A DNA stretch of 5,193 nucleotides from CAYOBW01 sp964402115. Its GTDB lineage: Bacteria; Verrucomicrobiota; Kiritimatiellia; UBA8416; CAYOBW01. Below are positions 1-5,193 of this stretch, piece after piece. The notes below the pieces were generated by a model. That model made no database searches and was not told where the DNA came from. It saw only the letters and a list, made by a program, of their open reading frames with translations. The position numbers and the translations under genes were made by a program. The DNA is taken from positions 1 to 5,193 of the forward strand of contig CAYOBW010000407.1 of the NCBI GenBank assembly GCA_964402115.1, read 5' to 3'. Position 1 is the stretch's first letter, and each line of letters opens with the position of its first letter.

Positions 1-1802
1 CCGTCGAGCTTGCGCATACCCTGGGCAGCCGCGGCGAGGCCGCAGCCGTGCCCGCGCTGGCGGCCCGGCTGGCCGATCCCGACGCCGCTGTCGTCGCCGC
101 CGCGCTGGACGCGCTTGGCCGCATCGGCGGCAGTCCCGCCCTGAAGGCGCTGCAGGCCGCCGCCGTTCCGGACGCGTGCCGCGCGGCCCGGTCGCTGGCG
201 CTGCTGCGCGCGGCCGACAGCCTGCGCGCCGCGGGCGATCTGCCGGCCGCCCGCCCCGTCTACGAGTCGCTCGCGGCGGCCGATCAGCCACGCGTGCTGC
301 GCCTGGCGGCCTTTGCCGGCCGCGTCGCGTGCGCCGGCGCCGAGGGCAGCGCGCTGGTCGTGTCCGCCCTGACCGGCGCTGACGCGGCGCTGCGCGCGGC
401 GGCGGTACAAGCGCTGTCCGGCAAGGACGGCGCCGTGGCGCTGGGGCACGTGGCGCGCCAGCTGGAAACGCTGCCGGAGGATGTGCAGGGGCAGGTGCTG
501 ACGCTGCTGCCGGCAAGCGGCCAGACCGCGGCCCTGCCCGGCGTGCTCCAGGCGCTGCGCAGCCCCAACGCGGACGTCCGCGCCGCGGCGCTGGCGGCGG
601 CCGGTGCGCTCGGCGACGCTTCCACCGTCGACGCGCTGGTGACGGCGGGCGCCGCGCTGGCCGCGGCGGAACAGCCCCTGCTGGGCAACAGCTTGCGCAG
701 CCTGCGCGGCGCGGGCGTGGACGCGGCCCTGGCCGGCGCGCTGCCCCGTGCGGCGCCGGAGCTGCAGGTGGTGCTCGTGCGGGTGCTGACCGCACGCAAC
801 GCGGTCGCGACGGCGCCGGCCTTGCTGCAGATCGCGGGCGGCGGCGAGCCGGCCGTCCGGCGCGAGTGCTTCAAGGCGCTCGGTGACCTCGGCACGGCGG
901 CGACCTGTGACGCCCTGCTCGCGAAGCTGGCCGAGGCCCCCGCCGGCGACCAGGCGGCGATGCAGGCGGCCCTCGGGAGCATCTGCCGCCGGCTGCGGTC
1001 GGCGGCGCCCGTGGTGCAGGCCCTGAAGAAGGCGCCGGCTGCCCGCCAGCCGCCGCTGCTGGCTGTGCTGGGCCTGGCGGGCGGGACGGAAGCGCTGGAG
1101 GCCCTGCGCGCGGCGGCGCGCGACCCGGCCCCGGAGACGCAGCTCGCCGCGGTGCGCGCCCTCGCCGATTGGCCCGACGCCGCCCCGCTGGACGATCTCC
1201 TGGCGGTGGCCGGCAAGACGGCCGATGCGAAGACGAAGCTCCTGGCGCTGCGCGGCGTCGCGAACCTGGCGGTGCACGACACGAGTCGCCCGCCGGCCGC
1301 GCGCAAGGCGGCGCTGCAGGCCGTCATGGCCGGCACCGACGACGCGGCGATTCGCGGCGAGGCCCTGGCCGGCCTGGCCGTGCTGGATGTGTGGGCGAAC
1401 CTCGCCCGCGGCGCGACGGCCACGAGTCCCGACGATGTCGAGTCCGACGGCCAGGCGGGGGGCGACGGCGCGGCCATTGACGGCAACCTCGGAACCTACT
1501 GGGACGAAACCGACAACCGGCCACTCTACCGCCTGCGCGTGGCGCTGAAGGCCCCGGCGACAGTCTGTGCCCTGCGCATCACCGGCTTCGTGCATCACGA
1601 GTACGCGCCGAAGGATTTCGAAGTGCTGTGCGACGACAAGGTGGCGCACCGCGTGGCCAACGCCGTCTACCAGGACAACGTGCTGGTCGTCGCGCTGCCG
1701 GCGCCCGTGGTTTGCCAGGCGGTGGAGCTGAAGATCACCGCCGCGCACGGTCCCAGCCCCGCCATCCGGGAGCTGGAGATTCTCGGGGAAACGAAACCGT
1801 AA
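1..1802 (+). CDS. HEAT-repeat protein with C-terminal F5/8 type C-like (discoidin) domain, 5'-partial
   Basis: The reading frame is open from base 3 to the TAA at 1800-1802 (about 599 codons), and the first bases already encode a HEAT-type helix, so the true start is upstream. The GTG at 48 is only an internal codon. From the left edge to about base 1390 the protein is a run of roughly 30-residue Ala/Leu-rich helical pairs, with recurring patterns such as VPALAARLADPDAAVVAAAL and VRRECFKALGDLGTAATCDA. These are typical of HEAT/PBS-lyase-like repeats, which form a protein-binding solenoid. From about 1396 the composition changes to a beta-rich module starting NLARGATATSPDD, with AIDGNLGTYWDE, LRVALKAPATVCALRITG and a closing AIRELEILGE. 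This is the usual pattern of an F5/8 type C carbohydrate- or surface-binding domain. Large PVC-group proteins of this kind are often secreted, but any signal peptide or N-terminal enzyme domain is outside the window. It is followed 20 bases later by the TIM-barrel gene, probably in the same operon. The molecular role is unknown. Confidence 0.88.
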   Translation, partial: VELAHTLGSRGEAAAVPALAARLADPDAAVVAAALDALGRIGGSPALKALQAAAVPDACRAARSLALLRAADSLRAAGDLPAARPVYESLAAADQPRVLRLAAFAGRVACAGAEGSALVVSALTGADAALRAAAVQALSGKDGAVALGHVARQLETLPEDVQGQVLTLLPASGQTAALPGVLQALRSPNADVRAAALAAAGALGDASTVDALVTAGAALAAAEQPLLGNSLRSLRGAGVDAALAGALPRAAPELQVVLVRVLTARNAVATAPALLQIAGGGEPAVRRECFKALGDLGTAATCDALLAKLAEAPAGDQAAMQAALGSICRRLRSAAPVVQALKKAPAARQPPLLAVLGLAGGTEALEALRAAARDPAPETQLAAVRALADWPDAAPLDDLLAVAGKTADAKTKLLALRGVANLAVHDTSRPPAARKAALQAVMAGTDDAAIRGEALAGLAVLDVWANLARGATATSPDDVESDGQAGGDGAAIDGNLGTYWDETDNRPLYRLRVALKAPATVCALRITGFVHHEYAPKDFEVLCDDKVAHRVANAVYQDNVLVVALPAPVVCQAVELKITAAHGPSPAIRELEILGETKP

Positions 1803-1804
1803 AC

Positions 1805-1813
1805 AGGAAAGGA
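1805..1813 (+). promoter_or_regulatory. Ribosome binding site of the TIM-barrel gene
   Basis: The purine tract AGGAAAGGA ends 9 bases before the ATG at 1823. It fixes this ATG as the start in preference to in-frame codons further upstream, which would lie inside the HEAT gene. Confidence 0.7.
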
Positions 1814-1822
1814 ACCGCACGC

Positions 1823-2668
1823 ATGAAGATCGGGTGTTTCGCGCTGGTGGAACCGTTCACGCCCATGGAACGTCAGTTCGCGGCGATTCGCGAGCTGGGC
1901 ATTGACTACGCCGACCTGACCGACAACCACGATGGCGCCTCGCTGGGCGTGGAGTTCGGCTTCGCCGCCTCGGTGAGCCTCGATAGCCACCCGGCGGCGA
2001 TCCGCGACATGGCGCGCCGGCACAAGCTGAAGCTCAGCACCGTCTGCGCCCACGCCAACCTGCTCGACGCGGCCAGCCCCGAGGTGTACGGCACGTTCCA
2101 GGTCATCAAGGCCATCCGGCTGGCGCACCTGCTCGGCATCAAGGAGGTCATCACGACCGAGGGCGACCCGAAGACGGCCTTCGGGCACGGCCTCACGACG
2201 GCGGAGCGCATCTTCTCGATTCGCGAGAAGCTCGAGGCGCCCATCCGTTGGGCCGAGGAGCTGGGCGTACACCTGTTGCTGGAGACGCACGGGCCGGTCA
2301 CCGACTCCGTGAAGCTGCTGGGGGACCTGCTCGAGAAGCTTGGCCACGAGGAGACCGTGGGGCTCTGCCTCGACACCGGCAACAGCTGGCTGGGCGGCGC
2401 CGAGCCGCTGGACTACGTCAGGACGTTCGGCAAGCGCATCCGGCACGTGCATTGGAAGGACATCCCGGCGGAGTGGGAGGCGCAGCGCGGCAAGCAGACC
2501 GGCTGCGGCATGTCCATCATCGCGCTCGGCGACGGCGTGGTGGGCGTGCCCGCCGTCGTGCAGGCGCTGCTGAAGAGCGGTTTCAAGGGCGCGACGACAC
2601 TGGAAGTGGCGGGCGCGGAGAGCGTCCGGACCTCGGCCAGGCGGCTGCGACAGTGGAGCAAGGCATGA
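1823..2668 (+). CDS. Sugar phosphate isomerase/epimerase-like TIM-barrel protein (AP_endonuc_2 / xylose isomerase-like)
   Basis: This is a complete protein of 281 residues, the usual length for the family. It starts with MKIGCFALVE, a typical first beta strand of xylose-isomerase-like TIM barrels. The expected divalent-metal ligands at barrel strand ends are visible: Glu154 in LLLETHGP, Asp184 in LCLDTGNS, His208/His210 in RHVHWKD and Glu261 in TTLEVAG. A glycine-rich LGDGVVGVPAVVQAL segment (residues 235-249) matches the usual G-x-G stretch before the last helix. Family members isomerise, epimerise or eliminate on sugars and cyclitols, and the specificity cannot be told from these residues. 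There is no signal peptide, so it is predicted cytoplasmic. Its stop overlaps the start of the next gene by four bases (ATGA), which suggests translational coupling with the Gfo/Idh/MocA oxidoreductase. In known systems such as the C-glycoside-cleaving Dgp enzymes, an oxidoreductase of that family makes a 3-keto sugar that a TIM-barrel partner then processes. A similar pairing here is an inference. Confidence 0.9.
   Translation: MKIGCFALVEPFTPMERQFAAIRELGIDYADLTDNHDGASLGVEFGFAASVSLDSHPAAIRDMARRHKLKLSTVCAHANLLDAASPEVYGTFQVIKAIRLAHLLGIKEVITTEGDPKTAFGHGLTTAERIFSIREKLEAPIRWAEELGVHLLLETHGPVTDSVKLLGDLLEKLGHEETVGLCLDTGNSWLGGAEPLDYVRTFGKRIRHVHWKDIPAEWEAQRGKQTGCGMSIIALGDGVVGVPAVVQALLKSGFKGATTLEVAGAESVRTSARRLRQWSKA
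2655..2658 (+). promoter_or_regulatory. Ribosome binding site of the oxidoreductase gene
   Basis: GGAG lies 6 bases before the ATG at 2665, inside the last codons of the TIM-barrel gene. Together with the twin-arginine signal that follows, it supports 2665 as the start and argues against the much longer frame that is open upstream. Confidence 0.6.
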
Positions 2669-3924
2669 AAGTCGCCGGGCTGAGCCGTCGTTCGTTCCTG
2701 CAGGGCGTCGCCACGGTGGCCGGTGCGGCCGTGGCGGCGCCGACCATCGTGCCGTCCACGGTTTTCGGCCAGCAAGCTCCGAGCAATCGGGTGACGCTGG
2801 GCCATATTGGCGTGGGGGGGCAGGGGGGCGGATTGCTGACCGGATTCCTGGGCGTGGAGGGGGCGCAGTCCCTTGCGGCTTGCGACCCCATCCAATCCCG
2901 GCGCGAGGCAGCCGCCGCGCGGATGGGGGGGAATGGAAAGGCCTACAACGACTTCCGCGAGCTGTTGGCCCGCCCCGACATTGACGCCGTCGTCATTGCG
3001 ACCCCGGACCACTGGCACGTGCCGCTGGCTCTTGCCGCCGTCAAAGCCGGCAAGGACGTGTACGTCGAGAAACCGCTGGGTGTCAGCGTCGAGCAGAACC
3101 TGGCGCTGCGGCAGGCCGTGCACCGCTTCGGCGCGGTCTTCCAGTACGGCACACAGCAGCGGTCGTTCAACACGCACTGCGCGTTCGCCTGCGAACTGGT
3201 GCGGAATGGGTATATCGGCGAGTTGAAGGCGATTAACGTCGTGGCTCCGAACGGGAGCACCGGCGGGAAGTCGGAGCCGCAGCCCGTGCCTGCGGGGCTG
3301 GACTATGACCTGTGGTTGGGGCCTGCGCCGGTCGCTCCCTACACCCATGACCGTGTCATGGGGCAGGGGCGGTGGTTCATCTACGACTACGCGCTGGGCT
3401 TCATCGCCGGTTGGGGGGCACACCCGCTGGATATCGCGCACTGGGGCTATCCGCATACGCCCGTGGAGATTGAGGGGACGGGTGTCATTCCGTGTGAAGG
3501 GCTTTTCGACACCATCGTGGACTGGGACCTTCGCGGCCGGTATGCAAGCGGCGTCGAATTCACGCTGCGAACCGGCGGCGACAAGACCACCTTCGTCGGC
3601 ACGGAAGGCTGGGTGGCTGCCTCCCGCGGCGGGATTGCGGCCGAACCGGCTTCGCTGCTCAAGCTCAAACTCAAGCCGGCTGACGTGCGCCTGCTGCAGG
3701 ACAACAACCATCACCGGAACTTCGTCCAGGCCGTTCGGACGCGCCGCCAGCCCGCCAGCGATATAGATTCGGCCGTGCAGTCCGACATCATGAGCCACCT
3801 CGGCGACATCGCCATCCGCACCGGGCGCCGCATCGCGTGGGATCCCGTGCGTGAAACCATCGTCGGCGACGACACCGCCGCCCGTCTGCTGCGCCGCCCC
3901 CTGCGCGCGCCGTGGACGATGTGA
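2665..3924 (+). CDS. Gfo/Idh/MocA family NAD(P)-dependent oxidoreductase with Tat signal
   Basis: This is a complete 419-residue protein. The N-terminus MKVAGLSRRSFLQG carries a twin-arginine motif (residues 7-12), followed by a hydrophobic Ala/Val stretch (about 14-26) and a VPSTVFGQ segment typical of exported members of this family. Export by Tat, with the cofactor bound before transport, is therefore expected. The Rossmann nucleotide-binding loop is IGVGGQGGG (48-56). ATPDHWH (112-118) and the family hallmark VEKPLG (134-139, Lys136) follow. The C-terminal alpha/beta domain contains GWGAHPLDIAHW (249-260), whose histidines fit the active site, and a bacterial-type ending RPLRAPW. The enzyme should oxidise or reduce a sugar or cyclitol hydroxyl; the substrate is unknown. 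It overlaps the TIM-barrel stop by four bases. Its glycine codons include many GGG, whereas the flanking genes favour GGC, giving several G homopolymers. No premature stop or frameshift is seen. Confidence 0.95.
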   Translation: MKVAGLSRRSFLQGVATVAGAAVAAPTIVPSTVFGQQAPSNRVTLGHIGVGGQGGGLLTGFLGVEGAQSLAACDPIQSRREAAAARMGGNGKAYNDFRELLARPDIDAVVIATPDHWHVPLALAAVKAGKDVYVEKPLGVSVEQNLALRQAVHRFGAVFQYGTQQRSFNTHCAFACELVRNGYIGELKAINVVAPNGSTGGKSEPQPVPAGLDYDLWLGPAPVAPYTHDRVMGQGRWFIYDYALGFIAGWGAHPLDIAHWGYPHTPVEIEGTGVIPCEGLFDTIVDWDLRGRYASGVEFTLRTGGDKTTFVGTEGWVAASRGGIAAEPASLLKLKLKPADVRLLQDNNHHRNFVQAVRTRRQPASDIDSAVQSDIMSHLGDIAIRTGRRIAWDPVRETIVGDDTAARLLRRPLRAPWTM

Positions 3925-4068
3925 GGGAAGGAAGAGGGTCTGCGTCCGCAGCAGATCGAACCACAGCGCGTTGGGCAGCACATGTCTCAACCACGTGGTC
4001 TTGCCGGTCCCGCGCGGGCCGAAAAGGAGGAACGAATGGCAGGGTAGTTCGAGTCGTTATGATAACAT
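3925..4068 (-). pseudogene. N-terminal remnant of an AAA_14/DUF4143-type ATPase
   Basis: Reading the minus strand from 4056 to 3931 gives about 42 codons that look like the start of an AAA ATPase of the AAA_14 plus DUF4143 type. They include RLELPCHSFLLFG, then a perfect Walker A GPRGTGKTTW (4020-3991), then LRHVLPNALWFDLLRTQTLF. In intact members this is followed by the rest of the ATPase and a DUF4143 domain, about 380-400 residues in all. Here recognisable similarity stops at about 3931, and the frame then runs antisense through the oxidoreductase gene, whose stop codon ends at 3924. An ATG at 4068-4066 sits where the family start would be, but it is followed after two codons by TAA (4059-4057). 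The fragment therefore has both a missing 3' end and an early nonsense codon, and is very unlikely to be functional. Family assignment is from memory of the N-terminal pattern; the Walker A motif is seen directly. Confidence 0.72.
4056..4066. repeat. Short AT-rich inverted repeat
   Basis: GTTAT-G-ATAAC forms a 5-bp inverted repeat with a 1-base centre. It overlaps the likely start of the ATPase remnant in an AT-rich patch that contrasts with the GC-rich surroundings. It could be part of the lost gene's start or promoter region, or it could be chance. Confidence 0.3.
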
Positions 4069-4270
4069 AGTCAGCATAATGACGGCGAATCTGCTGGCGA
4101 GCCATGCAAATCTACTCCGCCTGACTTGACTCCAAACAGCCCCGTAGGTCGTGATCGCAATCCTGAACGGAACCATGCGGCGGCTAGTAGGGCAAACCGC
4201 TGCTGCTGCAGTCCGTCGAGGCGGTCAGTCCCGTGCGCGCCGTGGCTGGCCTGAGGAATCCGTTTCCCGC
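4069..4270. other. Intergenic stretch with no recognisable gene
   Basis: About 200 bases lie between the ATPase remnant and the hairpin near the minus-strand gene. Short frames here have no recognisable domain, no convincing ribosome binding site and no similarity I can name. On the minus strand this would be the upstream region of the lost ATPase gene, and I find no well-spaced -35/-10 pair that I would defend. Confidence 0.5.
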
Positions 4271-4293
4271 CCCTGCCGGACAAGCCGGCAGGG
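4271..4293 (-). terminator. Hairpin downstream of the omptin-like gene, possible terminator
   Basis: CCCTGCCGG and CCGGCAGGG form a perfect 9-bp GC-rich stem around a 5-base loop (ACAAG on the plus strand). The hairpin starts 9 bases after the minus-strand stop codon at 4303-4305, which is the right place for a transcription terminator or mRNA 3'-end stabiliser. No T-run follows on either strand, so a classic intrinsic terminator is not proven. It could also stop transcripts arriving from the plus-strand operon. Confidence 0.5.
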
Positions 4294-4302
4294 AGCGAGC
4301 GC

Positions 4303-5193
4303 TCAAAACGCGGCGCGGAGGCCGGCTTGCAGCGTCGTGGTGTCGAGCTCCATGGCGCGCACGCTGTTCTGCTCGTAGGGTTTGCCCGCCATGACGCCGC
4401 GTTGCAGGCCGGCCTCGTCGGCCTTCAGCGCCGTGCGGTGCGCGGCGGCGAAAAGGCTGAGCCGCTCCGTCAGGCGCCAGGCCGCCTCCAGCCAGAGGTG
4501 CTGCCCGCGGCCCGAGGCTTCCTGCTCGAAGGTGTGCCCCGCGTTCAGCCAGTTGCCGCGCCCCGTCGCCGAGAGCGCCACGGTGAGGGCCGCGCCCCCG
4601 GTGAGCGTGAAGCGCTGGCCAAGCTGCCACGCGATGTCCGTGCCGAGGCAGACACCGCCGAAGTCCGCACTGTAGTCGGACACCGGCCCGGCCACAACCG
4701 TCGGCCGCGCTCCGTAGTCGTAGAAGCCCGTGAGGTCGGCGTCCTCGTACGACAGCGACACGTACTCGTAGCCGACCCAGCCGGCCCAGTCCACCCGCCG
4801 CGCGGGCTGCCACTGCACCCCGCCGCGCAGATCCATCTGTTTCAGGCTCCCGTCCGTGCGGCAGATGCTGTAGTCCGACACCGCGCCGGACCCCGTCCAA
4901 GGCCGCCAGTCCCAATCCTCGCTGTCGCCGCTGAGCGTCGGCGCCCAGCCCGCGCGGCCGGCGGCGAAGGCGGCCAGCGCATGCTCGAGCGGCAGGGTGA
5001 CGCGCCCGTCCACGCCCAGCCACAGCCCGTCCACGGGCCACTCCACGCGCGACCAGGTGCCCTCTTCGTCCGTGCCCAGCTCGAACGCCAGCTGGCCGTT
5101 CACGCGGCCGGCCGCCACGCCGGCGTCCCAGTTCAGGGCTGCCCCCGTCAGCGCGGACGCTCCCAGCCACCGCCCCGCGGACAGCGCGCCGAG
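4303..5193 (-). CDS. Omptin-like outer-membrane beta-barrel protein, 5'-partial
   Basis: The frame is open from the right edge of the window to the TGA at 4305-4303 (about 296 residues visible). The GTG at 5118 is an internal codon, since barrel-like sequence continues upstream of it, so the start and signal peptide are off the window. The protein consists of alternating amphipathic strands rich in Gly, Trp and Tyr (for example VDWAGWVGYEYVSLSYED and QRFTLTGGAALTVALSA) and ends in RAAF. The terminal Phe is the usual outer-membrane assembly signal. The order of features resembles omptin proteases (OmpT/Pla): an acidic SEDWDW motif (bases 4923-4906) corresponds to the omptin DxDW motif, and the last strand pair is QHLWLEAAWRL to TTLQAGLRAAF. 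The omptin Asp-x-His position appears as AGH (His at 4536-4534), so the catalytic Asp seems absent. It could be a non-proteolytic omptin-like barrel or a member of the related Protochlamydia outer-membrane protein family. It is convergent with the operon on the left, so probably separately regulated. Confidence 0.72.
   Translation of the reverse strand, partial: LGALSAGRWLGASALTGAALNWDAGVAAGRVNGQLAFELGTDEEGTWSRVEWPVDGLWLGVDGRVTLPLEHALAAFAAGRAGWAPTLSGDSEDWDWRPWTGSGAVSDYSICRTDGSLKQMDLRGGVQWQPARRVDWAGWVGYEYVSLSYEDADLTGFYDYGARPTVVAGPVSDYSADFGGVCLGTDIAWQLGQRFTLTGGAALTVALSATGRGNWLNAGHTFEQEASGRGQHLWLEAAWRLTERLSLFAAAHRTALKADEAGLQRGVMAGKPYEQNSVRAMELDTTTLQAGLRAAF

Noticed and set aside
284..1486. A 400-codon open frame antisense to the HEAT gene
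   Set aside because: It is a composition artefact of GC-rich codons: the product is Ser/Ala/Arg-rich with no domain, and the sense frame has clear repeats.
1628..1822. Extended N-terminus for the TIM-barrel gene
   Set aside because: The extra residues are Arg/Gly-rich out-of-frame HEAT sequence. The ATG at 1823 has a good ribosome binding site and begins a typical first barrel strand.
2248..2664. Extended N-terminus for the oxidoreductase
   Set aside because: It is out-of-frame sequence of the TIM-barrel gene. The Tat signal directly after the ATG at 2665 identifies the real start.
2413..3990. A 525-codon minus-strand open frame across the oxidoreductase
   Set aside because: Only its first 20 or so codons are meaningful, as part of the ATPase remnant. 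The rest is antisense to a well-supported enzyme and shows no domain.
3925..4302. tRNA, small RNA, CRISPR or insertion-sequence ends in the gap
   Set aside because: No cloverleaf, no regularly spaced repeats and no terminal inverted repeats with target duplications could be found around the ATPase remnant.
4151..4378. A small plus-strand frame in the intergenic region
   Set aside because: It has no ribosome binding site and a low-complexity Arg-rich product, and it runs into the antisense of the barrel gene.
4184..5170. A 328-codon frame overlapping the barrel gene on the same strand
   Set aside because: Its product is Arg/Gly/Ala-rich with no strands or domain, whereas the other frame gives a coherent beta-barrel ending in Phe.

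Overview
The window is a GC-rich bacterial segment (third codon positions are strongly G/C). It carries three complete or partial genes on the plus strand, a short intergenic stretch holding a dead gene fragment, and one partial gene on the minus strand. The gene types point to a member of the PVC group (Planctomycetes, Verrucomicrobia, Lentisphaerae, Kiritimatiellae) or a similar lineage such as Hydrogenedentes: a HEAT-repeat protein with a discoidin-like tail, a xylose-isomerase-like TIM barrel, a Tat-signal Gfo/Idh/MocA oxidoreductase, a remnant of an AAA_14/DUF4143 ATPase, and an omptin-like outer-membrane barrel. The lineage is an inference from gene content, not a proof.

Region 1 (1-1802, plus) is the C-terminal part of a large HEAT-repeat protein ending in an F5/8 type C-like module; its N-terminus lies outside the window. 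Region 2 (1823-2668, plus) is a complete sugar isomerase/epimerase-type TIM barrel with its own ribosome binding site 20 bases after the HEAT gene. Region 3 (2665-3924, plus) is a complete Gfo/Idh/MocA oxidoreductase with a twin-arginine signal. Its start overlaps the TIM-barrel stop as ATGA. The three genes look like one transcription unit. A secreted NAD(P)-dependent oxidoreductase paired with a TIM-barrel isomerase/lyase is a recurrent layout in carbohydrate degradation, where sugars are handled through keto intermediates. The discoidin-like module on the first protein suits a glycan-facing role. The substrate cannot be read from the sequence.

Region 4 (3925-4302) has no intact gene. Directly after the oxidoreductase stop, on the opposite strand, are about 42 codons of the N-terminus of an AAA_14/DUF4143-type ATPase, with a perfect Walker A motif but a nonsense codon near the likely start and no remaining body. 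The rest of the gap shows nothing recognisable apart from a 9-bp stem hairpin at its right end.

Region 5 (4303-5193, minus) is the C-terminal part of an outer-membrane beta-barrel that resembles omptins in layout: it has a DxDW motif, alternating strands and a terminal phenylalanine. It runs off the right edge and converges on the plus-strand operon. I see no clearly novel multi-gene system here. The most interesting items are the ATPase fossil at the convergent junction and the divergent omptin-like barrel, in which one canonical catalytic aspartate appears to be absent.
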